From positions 15,565 through 79,564 of the forward strand of contig JBJELW010000048.1 in NCBI GenBank assembly GCA_051879315.1: a stretch of 64,000 bases of DNA. The letters run 5' to 3'. The translations under genes were made by a program, and so were the position numbers. This stretch comes from Roseburia_C sp051879315 (GTDB lineage: Bacteria > Bacillota > Clostridia > Lachnospirales > Lachnospiraceae). Shown in pieces: positions 8,420 through 16,477 of this stretch (positions are counted from its first letter, which is position 1; each line of letters begins with the position of its first letter). A model generated the notes under the pieces. That model was not told where the DNA came from. It saw nothing but the letters and a program-made list of their open reading frames with translations, and ran no database searches.

Positions 8420-10870
8420 ATGAAGATGAAAAAGAGTCTTCCACTGTGGCTTTCTTTTTTGATTCCGCTATGTATCACCGGCGGAATCTGTATCCTGCGG
8501 GGAATGTATCCCTTTGGTGATCAATGTATGCTGCATATTGATATGTACCACCAGTATGCGCCATTTTTTACAGAGTTTATGAATCAGCTGAAGGAGGGGG
8601 GCTCTCTCGCTTATACCTGGAATCTGGGGCTGGGGACGGATATGGTGTCCCTGATGGCGTACTATTTTGCCAGTCCGGTAAACTGGTTGCTGGTGTTTTG
8701 CCCGCAAAATTTTGTCATTGAGTTTATGTCGATACTGATTCTTCTGAAAATCAGTGCAGCCGGTCTGACCTTTTGTTACTATCTGCGCCGCCATTATGAG
8801 GATTGGGGATTTTTGCCGGTGCTTTTTTCTGTTTTTTATGCCCTGAGTGGTTTTGTCTGCGCGTATTACTGGGATATCATGTGGCTGGATGCAGTGTGGC
8901 TGGCACCGCTGATTATCCTCGGCTTAGAGCGGCTGGTGAAACAGGGAAAATGCGGCCTGTATTTCGGAACGTTGGCACTGGCGATTTTTTCCAATTACTA
9001 TATTGCCATTATGATCTGCATTTTTCTGGTGTTGTATTTTGTGATTCTTATGGTGGAGCAGCCTATGGGGCATCTCAAGGCAATGCTGCGGTTTGGGGTA
9101 TATTCCCTCCTGGCAGGGGGATGTGCTGCGGTGATGGTGCTGCCGGAGATTGCGCTTCTTTCCAACAGTGGTTCCGGAGGAATCGATTTCCCTGAGACGG
9201 TGGAATGGTATTTTAATCTGCTGGATGAACTGGCCAGGGCCTGCATTGGAACCCAGGTGATTGCCACCACCGGTCACTGGCCAAATCTGTACTGTGGTGT
9301 GGCGGTTCTTCCTTTGTTTTTTCTGTTTCTTTTGAACGGGAAAATCCCGCGAAAACGCAGAATATGTTTTTTACTGTTGGCGGGATTTTTTTTGCTGAGT
9401 TTTGCCCAGAATCAATTGAACTTTATCTGGCATGGCTTTCATTTCCCGGATGGCCTGCCGGCAAGACAGACTTTCTTATACGCATTCCTCATGCTTCTGG
9501 CTTCCTATGAGGCTGTTCATGCCGGGGCGGGCGTAAAATTATGGAATGTCTGTGTATCGGTAGCTTTGGCGGAGGGACTTTTGGTTCTCTGTTATTTCTT
9601 TACAGATACTGAGCTGGTCACTCCTGCCTGCATGGTGCTGAGTGCAGCGGTGATTCTTGGCTATGGTGCCCTGCTGATCATGCGAAAGGGGGATGACCTG
9701 TGGTTTCGGCAGATGTCCGTAATCTTTGCATTTGCCCTGGTGTGCGTGGAGGCGGCAGTGAATGTAAACATTACCAGTATGGACAGCACCAGCCGCAGCT
9801 CCTATACAGAGAACTGGCAGTCATACAGGGTTTTAGCGGAAGAGGTGGCAGAGGGAGATGATTTTTCCAGAATCGAAACCTTTACCAGATTGACAAAAAA
9901 TGAATCAGCATTAAACAATTACCCATCAGCATCTGTTTTTTCCTCTTTGATCAATGTGGATGTGGCTACGGCTTATCGGGAACTGGGTATGGAGGGTGGT
10001 AAGAATTATTATTGTTACAATGGCGCCACCATGTTGACCTCAGCCATGCTGGATGTGGGATATCTTATGACAGACAGTGCCTGTGAGGAGAGTCCTTACC
10101 GCAGGCTGATGGATTCTTCGGATGGAATCTATCTTTACGAGAATCTGTACACGCTTCCACTTGGCTTTGTTCTGGGAAAGCAGGTGACAGAACAATGGGA
10201 TTACGCAGAGGGCAGCAGCATTGATGCCCAGAATCGTCTGGCTTATGCGCTGGGCGCCACGGAGGATCTGCTGGTTCCCGCAGACACAGAGGTAACCGTG
10301 GAGAAAACGGTGATCCATGTGGAGGAAGATGGTTATTACTATGGCTATTACACCGGAAAGGATGTAAACAGCATTACGGCCGTGGTGGGACAGCGTACCC
10401 GTAAGTTCAGCAAATGTGCCCATGTTTATCTGTTGGATCTGGGCTATTGTTATGAGGGACAGGATATCACATTAAGTTCCACGGAGAGCAGTATGCTGCA
10501 GATACAGGGATACCGGATGGATGAAGAGGCCTTTGCAACCGCCTATCAAACCCTTGCGGAACAGACTATGGTGCCGGATTCCTGTACGGATACCACAGTA
10601 AGGGGGCATATTCAGGTGGCAGAGGCCGGCAGTCTCTGTTTTTCCATACCGGATGACGAGGGATGGCAAGTGTATGTGGATGGAGAAAAGGTTCCTGTCG
10701 AAAGCTTCTGCAATGCGTTTCTTTCTGTGCCTCTGGAGGAGGGATGCCATGAGATCCGGCTGGAGTATCATACTCCTAATTTGTGGCTGGGTATCCTGGT
10801 TTCTGGCCTTTCCCTGCTGGTAGGGATAGGCAGTCTGCTGGCGGAGGGGATATTTCGTAAGCACTTGTAA
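8420..10870 (+). CDS. YfhO-family multispanning membrane protein (GT-C-like)
   Basis: 816 residues with about 12 membrane segments in the first 450 residues, one near the C-terminus (LGILVSGLSLLVGIGSLL), and a large extracytoplasmic part between. The start GGMYPFGDQCMLHIDMYHQYAPFF, split here as GDQCMLHIDMYHQYAPF, and TWNLGLGTD are typical of YfhO proteins. This family is GT-C-like and, in Bacillus and Listeria, is linked to glycosylation of lipoteichoic acid using lipid-linked sugars. That function is family knowledge; the LtaS-like neighbour 2 bases upstream supports it. Confidence 0.88.
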   Translation: MKMKKSLPLWLSFLIPLCITGGICILRGMYPFGDQCMLHIDMYHQYAPFFTEFMNQLKEGGSLAYTWNLGLGTDMVSLMAYYFASPVNWLLVFCPQNFVIEFMSILILLKISAAGLTFCYYLRRHYEDWGFLPVLFSVFYALSGFVCAYYWDIMWLDAVWLAPLIILGLERLVKQGKCGLYFGTLALAIFSNYYIAIMICIFLVLYFVILMVEQPMGHLKAMLRFGVYSLLAGGCAAVMVLPEIALLSNSGSGGIDFPETVEWYFNLLDELARACIGTQVIATTGHWPNLYCGVAVLPLFFLFLLNGKIPRKRRICFLLLAGFFLLSFAQNQLNFIWHGFHFPDGLPARQTFLYAFLMLLASYEAVHAGAGVKLWNVCVSVALAEGLLVLCYFFTDTELVTPACMVLSAAVILGYGALLIMRKGDDLWFRQMSVIFAFALVCVEAAVNVNITSMDSTSRSSYTENWQSYRVLAEEVAEGDDFSRIETFTRLTKNESALNNYPSASVFSSLINVDVATAYRELGMEGGKNYYCYNGATMLTSAMLDVGYLMTDSACEESPYRRLMDSSDGIYLYENLYTLPLGFVLGKQVTEQWDYAEGSSIDAQNRLAYALGATEDLLVPADTEVTVEKTVIHVEEDGYYYGYYTGKDVNSITAVVGQRTRKFSKCAHVYLLDLGYCYEGQDITLSSTESSMLQIQGYRMDEEAFATAYQTLAEQTMVPDSCTDTTVRGHIQVAEAGSLCFSIPDDEGWQVYVDGEKVPVESFCNAFLSVPLEEGCHEIRLEYHTPNLWLGILVSGLSLLVGIGSLLAEGIFRKHL

Positions 10871-10959
10871 ATTCGGAGTCCTATAAATAGTACACATTCT
10901 TTCTTATACTGATCATGTCTTAAGAACAGGCGGACCAGTGGAGAAAGGATGTGTTTTTT

Positions 10960-11058
10960 ATGAAGGGATATTTCGTTTCAAATGGTTATATGGGATATGT
11001 GGATGGGGAATATATGCTTTTTGCGGATGAGCATGAGTATTGGGATTATTTTTCCTGA
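10960..11058 (+). CDS. Small protein of 32 residues, Lachnospiraceae-type
   Basis: A short frame starts at ATG 10960 after GGAGAAAGGA and encodes a Tyr- and Gly-rich product beginning MKGYFVSNGYMGYVDG and ending ADEHEYWDYFS. The pattern of G-Y-x-G-x-V-D-G-x-Y-M-L-F-A suggests a compact beta-hairpin domain. I recall similar tiny proteins in Clostridia but know no function. It is too short for usual gene callers. A promoter-like region before 10960 is not clear. Confidence 0.55.
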   Translation: MKGYFVSNGYMGYVDGEYMLFADEHEYWDYFS

Positions 11059-11091
11059 TTACCCGGCACACCCAAGAAAAGTTCTGTTTAT

Positions 11092-11120
11092 TTGATTTCT
11101 TCACTGTTTCGGGCTATAAT
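11092..11120 (+). promoter_or_regulatory. Sigma-A promoter of the GHR-like gene
   Basis: TTGATT at 11092-11097 and a perfect TATAAT at 11115-11120, 17 bases apart. The predicted start near 11127 puts the hairpin at 11132-11159 at the very 5' end of the transcript. Confidence 0.8.
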
Positions 11121-11131
11121 GAAAGAAAAAC

Positions 11132-11159
11132 GGCACATGGTGCGGTGACACCCTGTGCC
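11132..11159 (+). promoter_or_regulatory. 5' leader hairpin, shortened member of the leader family
   Basis: GGCACA (11132-11137) pairs with TGTGCC (11154-11159), and inside it GGTG (11139-11142) pairs with CACC (11149-11152). Its 3' half, TGCGGTGACACC followed by a GTG-containing arm, matches the leaders at 58.6, 61.8 and 62.6 kb. The ribosome site follows 10 bases later. Confidence 0.6.
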
Positions 11160-11182
11160 CGATTAATTCAGGAGGAAAGAAT

Positions 11183-12646
11183 ATGTCGTATATTGTTCCG
11201 TTTCAGAGCGTTGATTTGTTTGAGAACACATTTAAGCACCAGATTAACAAAAAGACTGGAAAGGTAGATGACAGGACCTTTGTTTTTCACAAACATTTCG
11301 GGGAAGGGGAGGATGATCTGCCGGTGGTTCCGGACAGATACCGGCTGATATGGATGCCCGGGTGTCCCCATTCCAATAAGGCGGTGATTACTTTAAGACT
11401 GCTGGGCTTAGACCGGGTAATCAGTATTGGGGAATGCGGAATTTTGAGAGATCCGAGAGGATGGGTGTTTTCCGAGGATATAGGAGAAGTGGATCCGGTC
11501 CTGAAGATTCATTATTTGGACGATGCATATCTGAAAGGAGATCCGGAGTTCGTGGGAAGGTCTACGGTTCCTGCGATTGTTGATGTTAACACCGGCGCAG
11601 TGGTACAGAATGAGGCCTACGATATTCCTAAATATTTTGTGTTGGATTGGAAAAAATATCACAAGGAAAATGCGCCTGATCTCTATCCGGAGGGATTGCG
11701 GGATGAAATTGATGAACTCAGCAATTTCATCAATAAGAGAATTAATGCGTATGCCTGCGGCTTTGCAAGGAATCAGAAAAGCTATGATGTAGGGTTTGAT
11801 ATGTATTTTAAGGCGATGGATGTTTTGGAAGAAAGACTTGCCACCAGAAGATTTATCAATGGAGATTATATCACCTTGTCTGACATTCATTTATTTGTGG
11901 CATTGATCCGGTTCCATGTCAATTATCATCTTGTTTTTGGCGTGAACAAAAAAAGGCTGGAGGACTTCCCAAATCTCTGGGGTTACACAAGGGACGTTTA
12001 TCAGACGGAAGCATTTTATGAATATACCAAGTTGGAGTGGATCAAGAAGCATTACCAGTTGTCTCCCCACATGCGGGCAAAACTTGGAAATGTCCACGGA
12101 CTTGTGGGAATGGGGCCGGACAATCGTCAGTTACTGGCACCCACAGGACGGGAGAAGCTTTCCTCGGATCCGGAGCATAAGTTTATTTATGAAAAGGAAA
12201 ACCGGCCGCTTTATGCCCATAAGGATGAAACGACAGAGATGGAATATTTGAAAGAGAATCTTCTGTTTCCTATTCAGAAAGCATCGGAAGCCACCTATCA
12301 AAATGAGCTGGAACGCTGGGCCCACATAGAGCGGGATACATTTCGGGAAATTGACAGACGACTGGCAAGCAATAAATATCTTCTTGGGGATTTTGTGACG
12401 GAAGCAGATAAGATTTTGTATCAGACATTGCTTCGCCACGACCATATTTATTATTATCTTTATAAGCTGAATTTTGCCAAAAGTTTTGATTTTGAGAATA
12501 TCAAAAGATATGAGGAAGACATGAAAGCAATTCCCGCAATAGCCGGTTCCATCGATATTATAGCAGAGAAGGAAAAGGCTTTTCAGGATCTTTCTGATGA
12601 AAGAAACCCCTATCATTTGATTTTCCGTGGACCTGAGATAAATTAA
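11183..12646 (+). CDS. Glutathionyl-hydroquinone reductase-like protein with duplicated GST C-terminal domain
   Basis: 487 residues, against about 330 for ordinary family members (YqjG/Ecm4/xi-class GST). ATG 11183 follows AGGAGGAAAG. A thioredoxin-fold N-domain carries Cys61 in MPGCPHSNK and the cis-Pro motif RSTVPAIVDV. The helical C-domain (about 170-290) contains RRFINGDYITLSDIHLFVAL. A linker leads to a second copy of the helical domain (about 375-470) with KYLLGDFVTEADKILYQTLL. Classical family members remove glutathione from glutathionyl-hydroquinones. Clostridia generally lack glutathione, so the thiol and substrate are open. Its promoter and leader hairpin make it an independent unit. 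Confidence 0.82.
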   Translation: MSYIVPFQSVDLFENTFKHQINKKTGKVDDRTFVFHKHFGEGEDDLPVVPDRYRLIWMPGCPHSNKAVITLRLLGLDRVISIGECGILRDPRGWVFSEDIGEVDPVLKIHYLDDAYLKGDPEFVGRSTVPAIVDVNTGAVVQNEAYDIPKYFVLDWKKYHKENAPDLYPEGLRDEIDELSNFINKRINAYACGFARNQKSYDVGFDMYFKAMDVLEERLATRRFINGDYITLSDIHLFVALIRFHVNYHLVFGVNKKRLEDFPNLWGYTRDVYQTEAFYEYTKLEWIKKHYQLSPHMRAKLGNVHGLVGMGPDNRQLLAPTGREKLSSDPEHKFIYEKENRPLYAHKDETTEMEYLKENLLFPIQKASEATYQNELERWAHIERDTFREIDRRLASNKYLLGDFVTEADKILYQTLLRHDHIYYYLYKLNFAKSFDFENIKRYEEDMKAIPAIAGSIDIIAEKEKAFQDLSDERNPYHLIFRGPEIN

Positions 12647-12648
12647 AA

Positions 12649-12698
12649 GCCCCATGAGTACTGGGATTATTTTCTCAGAACTTCATTTGGGGCGGTTG
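12649..12698 (+). other. Nested hairpin after the GHR-like gene
   Basis: GCCCCA..TGAG near 12651-12660 can pair with CTTCATTTGGGGC near 12680-12692, enclosing CTGGGA / TCTCAG. There is no T-run, so terminator function is doubtful. The sequence CATGAGTACTGGGATTATTT inside it nearly repeats the end of the small gene at 10960-11058. Confidence 0.4.
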
Positions 12699-12752
12699 AA
12701 GTTCCAGGGGATTTTGGGTATAATCTTGTTCAGAGAAAGGTGAGTGAAAGCG

Positions 12753-13220
12753 ATGCAAGACACAAGAGTAGATATTTATCAGGGACCACAGGACATCAAG
12801 CTGCGCCCCTACGAGCATCATGTAAAGTATTACGAGACAGATCAGATGGGAATCGTACATCATTCCAATTATATTCGTTGGATGGAAGAAGCCCGTATGG
12901 ACTTTATGTCACAGATCGGTCTGGATTACAAGCAGATGGAGGAGATGGAGATCATCAGTCCGGTACTGGAGGTACATTGTCAGTATAAGTCCATGGTACA
13001 TTTCAGTGACACGGTGGTGATTGAGACGCAGATTACCCACTATAACGGAATCAAGATGGCAGTGGCATACCGTATGACGGATAAGGAAACCGGGGAACTT
13101 CGCACCATAGCATCCAGTGAACACTGCTTCCTGAGCAGAAGTGGAAAGCCATTGTCTTTGAAACGCTCTTATCCGGAGCTTGACACCAGATTTTTCCAGA
13201 TGATGGGCGAGGAAAGTTAG
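12753..13220 (+). CDS. Acyl-CoA thioesterase, 4HBT (YbgC/FadM-like) family
   Basis: 155 residues from ATG 12753; a GTG at 12744 is in frame, but AAAGG at 12736-12740 is spaced better for 12753. The hot-dog-fold signature is clear: YYETDQMGIVHHSNYIRWM with catalytic Asp near residue 32, then EEAR. Such enzymes hydrolyse acyl-CoA or acyl-ACP; the natural chain is unknown. It ends 5 bases before polA, so it probably begins the operon thioesterase-polA-coaE-ftsA-like-yycJ. Confidence 0.9.
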   Translation: MQDTRVDIYQGPQDIKLRPYEHHVKYYETDQMGIVHHSNYIRWMEEARMDFMSQIGLDYKQMEEMEIISPVLEVHCQYKSMVHFSDTVVIETQITHYNGIKMAVAYRMTDKETGELRTIASSEHCFLSRSGKPLSLKRSYPELDTRFFQMMGEES

Positions 13221-13225
13221 ATTAT

Positions 13226-15868
13226 ATGAGTGAGAAATTAGTTCTGATCGACGGACATAGTATTTTGAACCGGGCATTTTTTGGACTCCCGGATCTGACC
13301 AACGGAGAGGGTCTGCATACCAATGCGGTATACGGATTTTTGAATATTTTATTGAAAATATTGGACGAAGAGCAGCCGCAGTATCTGACGGTTGCTTTTG
13401 ACGTGCATGCACCTACTTTCCGGCATAAGATGTACGATGCCTATAAGGGAACCAGAAAGCCCATGGCAGAGGAACTCCGCCAACAGGTTCCCCTGATGAA
13501 GGAGATGCTCCGTGCCATGGGGGTAAGGGTGATTGAGCAGGAGGGATTAGAGGCGGACGATCTTCTGGGAACTCTTGCAAAAAAAGCCGAGGCTCAGGGA
13601 ATGGAGGTGTCCATTGTATCCGGGGACCGGGATTTATTACAGCTGGCCACGGAACACACCAAGATCCGCATTCCCAAGACGAAAAAGACTGGCACAGAGA
13701 TTGAGGATTATTACGCAAAGGATGTGCTGGAGCGGTATCAGGTAACTCCCACACAGTTTATTGACGTGAAGGCATTGATGGGTGATACTGCGGATAATAT
13801 TCCCGGTGTACCCGGAATCGGAGAGAAGACAGCTACTAGCCTGATCGTGGCCTATGGAAGTATCGAGAATGCCTATGCCCATGTGGACGAGATTAAGCCG
13901 AACCGGGCAAAAACCATGCTCTCCGAGCATTATGATATGGCACAGATGAGCAAGGAATTGGCAACCATCAAAGTGGATGCAGATGTTCCTTTGGAATTGG
14001 AACAGGCAAAACATGGCAATCTTTTTACCCAGGATGCGTATCTTATGTGCAAGCGTCTGGAGTTTAAAAATTTGTTGAAGCGGTTTGAACTGAGTGCGGA
14101 TGCTACAGAAAACGAAGTGGAGAACAGTTTTTCTCTGATTACGGAGCTTCAGGATGCAGAGCAGCTTTTGGGCCGGGCAAAGGAATGTGACATGATTGGC
14201 CTACAGCTGGTGATGGAAGCTGATACCCTGCTGGGGGCGGCGGTTTCCCTCAGTGAGGAATGTACATCTTTGGTGCTGGTTCAGGGATTTGTCACCGCAG
14301 CCTATCTGATGGAACAGATCCGGAGCCTGCGGGAGCAGGGGGTGGAGATCGCCACTTTTGATCTGAAACCGCAGCTGAAGTTCCTGACGGATACTCCTGC
14401 CGGAGGAATCTATGATGTGAAGATTGCGGCATATCTGCTCAATCCTTTAAAGAACGACTACAGCTACGAGGATATTGCCAAGGATTATCTGAAACTTATG
14501 ATTCCATCCGCCGAAGACCTTTTGGGGAAACTTTCCCTGGAAAAAGCTTTGGAAGAAAAACCTGAGGCTGCATTGAAAGTGTGCTGCTATCAGGCTTACG
14601 TAAATAGAAAATCAAAAGATGTTTTAATAAATGAACTGCAGAGCCAGGAGATGCTTTCGTTGTATCAGGATATAGAGATACCCTTGGTCTACACCCTCTA
14701 TGATATGGAACAGGAGGGAATCGGCATTGATGCACAGGAATTGAAGGAATACGGTGAAAAACTGGCAGTTTCCATTGAAAAGCTGGAACAGGAAATCTAT
14801 GCGGAGGCGGGGGAAACTTTCAATATCCAGTCTCCCAAACAGCTGGGCGTAATTCTGTTTGAAAAGCTTCAGATGCCCAACGGGAAAAAGACCAAGACCG
14901 GATATTCCACGGCTGCGGATGTGTTGGAGAAGCTGGCACCCGATTATCCCATCGTGTCAAAAATTTTAGAGTATCGTCAGCTTACCAAACTGAAATCCAC
15001 CTATGCAGACGGTCTGGCGGCTTATATCGATGAGGATGGGAGAATCCGGAGCACTTTTCAACAGACAATTACTGCCACCGGAAGGCTTAGCAGCGTGGAA
15101 CCGAATTTACAGAACATTCCCATCCGTATGGAACTGGGGCGGCTCATTAGAAAGGTTTTCTATCCCAGAAAGGGCTACGTGTTTGTGGATGCGGATTATT
15201 CCCAGATTGAGCTGCGTGTGCTGGCCCATATGTCCGGGGATGAGAATCTCATCGATGCATACCGGCAGGCACAGGATATCCATGCCATCACAGCCTCAAA
15301 GGTATTTCATGTGCCCTTTGAGGAGGTAACTCCTCTGCAGAGACGTAATGCCAAAGCGGTGAATTTCGGGATTATATATGGAATCAGTTCTTTTGGATTA
15401 AGTCAGGATCTGAGCATTACCAAAAAAGAAGCGGATGCCTATATCAAGAGCTATTTCCAGACCTATCCGGGAATTCGGGAGTTCCTGGATCGACAGGTGG
15501 AAGAGGGAAAAAGGGATGGTTACGTGAAAACCATGTTTGGCAGACGACGTCCGGTACCTGAGCTTTCTTCCAGCAACTTTATGCAGCGGTCTTTTGGGGA
15601 GCGTGTGGCGATGAATGCTCCTATACAGGGCACTGCGGCAGACATTATCAAGATTGCCATGATCCGGGTACATGACCGGATGAGAGATGAAAAATTAAAA
15701 TCAAAATTAATTTTGCAGGTACATGACGAGCTTCTCATTGAGGCGGCAGAGGAGGAAGTGGACCAGGTGCGTATGATTCTGGAAGAAGAGATGAAACATG
15801 CAGCAGACCTTTCTGTGGAACTGGAGATTGATATGCATACAGGCAAAACCTGGTACGAGGCGAAGTGA
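13226..15868 (+). CDS. polA: DNA polymerase I
   Basis: 880 residues. The 5'-3' exonuclease domain (1-290) is intact, with GLEADDLLGTLA and GDTADNIPGVPGIGEKTA. The 3'-5' exonuclease domain (about 300-480) has lost the usual FDxET motif (here IGLQLVMEADTL), so proofreading is probably absent, as in Bacillus-type enzymes. The polymerase domain has motif A DADYSQIELRVLAH (about 653), motif B RRNAKAVNFGIIYG (about 705) and motif C LQVHDELL (about 830). It works in repair and Okazaki fragment processing. Its stop overlaps the coaE start by one base (TGATG), showing translational coupling. Confidence 0.98.
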   Translation: MSEKLVLIDGHSILNRAFFGLPDLTNGEGLHTNAVYGFLNILLKILDEEQPQYLTVAFDVHAPTFRHKMYDAYKGTRKPMAEELRQQVPLMKEMLRAMGVRVIEQEGLEADDLLGTLAKKAEAQGMEVSIVSGDRDLLQLATEHTKIRIPKTKKTGTEIEDYYAKDVLERYQVTPTQFIDVKALMGDTADNIPGVPGIGEKTATSLIVAYGSIENAYAHVDEIKPNRAKTMLSEHYDMAQMSKELATIKVDADVPLELEQAKHGNLFTQDAYLMCKRLEFKNLLKRFELSADATENEVENSFSLITELQDAEQLLGRAKECDMIGLQLVMEADTLLGAAVSLSEECTSLVLVQGFVTAAYLMEQIRSLREQGVEIATFDLKPQLKFLTDTPAGGIYDVKIAAYLLNPLKNDYSYEDIAKDYLKLMIPSAEDLLGKLSLEKALEEKPEAALKVCCYQAYVNRKSKDVLINELQSQEMLSLYQDIEIPLVYTLYDMEQEGIGIDAQELKEYGEKLAVSIEKLEQEIYAEAGETFNIQSPKQLGVILFEKLQMPNGKKTKTGYSTAADVLEKLAPDYPIVSKILEYRQLTKLKSTYADGLAAYIDEDGRIRSTFQQTITATGRLSSVEPNLQNIPIRMELGRLIRKVFYPRKGYVFVDADYSQIELRVLAHMSGDENLIDAYRQAQDIHAITASKVFHVPFEEVTPLQRRNAKAVNFGIIYGISSFGLSQDLSITKKEADAYIKSYFQTYPGIREFLDRQVEEGKRDGYVKTMFGRRRPVPELSSSNFMQRSFGERVAMNAPIQGTAADIIKIAMIRVHDRMRDEKLKSKLILQVHDELLIEAAEEEVDQVRMILEEEMKHAADLSVELEIDMHTGKTWYEAK

Positions 15869-16467
15869 TGAAATTTATCGGAATTACCGGCGGAGTGGGA
15901 GCCGGGAAATCAGAGATATTAAAATATTTAGGCAGCCGGGAGGATACCCGGGTCATGCTGGCAGATGAGATTGCCAGGACGCTGTGTGAACCGGGGCAGC
16001 GCTGCAATGAAAAACTCCAGCAGATTTTTGCCGGAGATCAAGTGTTTGATGCGCATGGGAATATGGATCGGGGCCGCATGGCGGCGGTCATCTTTGCAGA
16101 CGGGGAAAAGCGTCGACAGATGAATGAAATTGTGCATCCGGCAGTGAAGGAATATGTGTTGGAACAATATAGAATTTTTCAGGAAAACGATGGGATCCGT
16201 TATCTTTTCCTTGAGGCTGCATTGCTGATTGAAGAACATTATGATGAAATTTGTCACGAACTATGGTATATTTATACCTCGAGGGAGAATCGCAGGAAGC
16301 GTTTGATTGCTTCCAGGGGATATAGCGATGGAAAAATCGATGAGATTTTTGCATCCCAGCTTTCTGAAGAGGAATACCGCAGCCATTGTGTACGTGTGAT
16401 TGACAACAATGGCACCACGGATGAGACGATTTCACAGGTCGAGGAAATTTTAAAGATACTTGAGTGA
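15868..16467 (+). CDS. coaE: Dephospho-CoA kinase
   Basis: 199 residues from ATG 15868, overlapping the polA stop. The P-loop GITGGVGAGKSE starts at residue 5, LADEIAR follows near 31, and LFLEAALLIE and the lid region TSRENRRKRLIAR-like stretch are in place. CoaE phosphorylates the 3' hydroxyl of dephospho-CoA, the last step of CoA synthesis. The polA-coaE pairing is common in Firmicutes. An in-frame GTG lies one codon upstream but ATG is preferred. Confidence 0.96.
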   Translation: MKFIGITGGVGAGKSEILKYLGSREDTRVMLADEIARTLCEPGQRCNEKLQQIFAGDQVFDAHGNMDRGRMAAVIFADGEKRRQMNEIVHPAVKEYVLEQYRIFQENDGIRYLFLEAALLIEEHYDEICHELWYIYTSRENRRKRLIASRGYSDGKIDEIFASQLSEEEYRSHCVRVIDNNGTTDETISQVEEILKILE

Positions 16468-16477
16468 GGAGAATACA

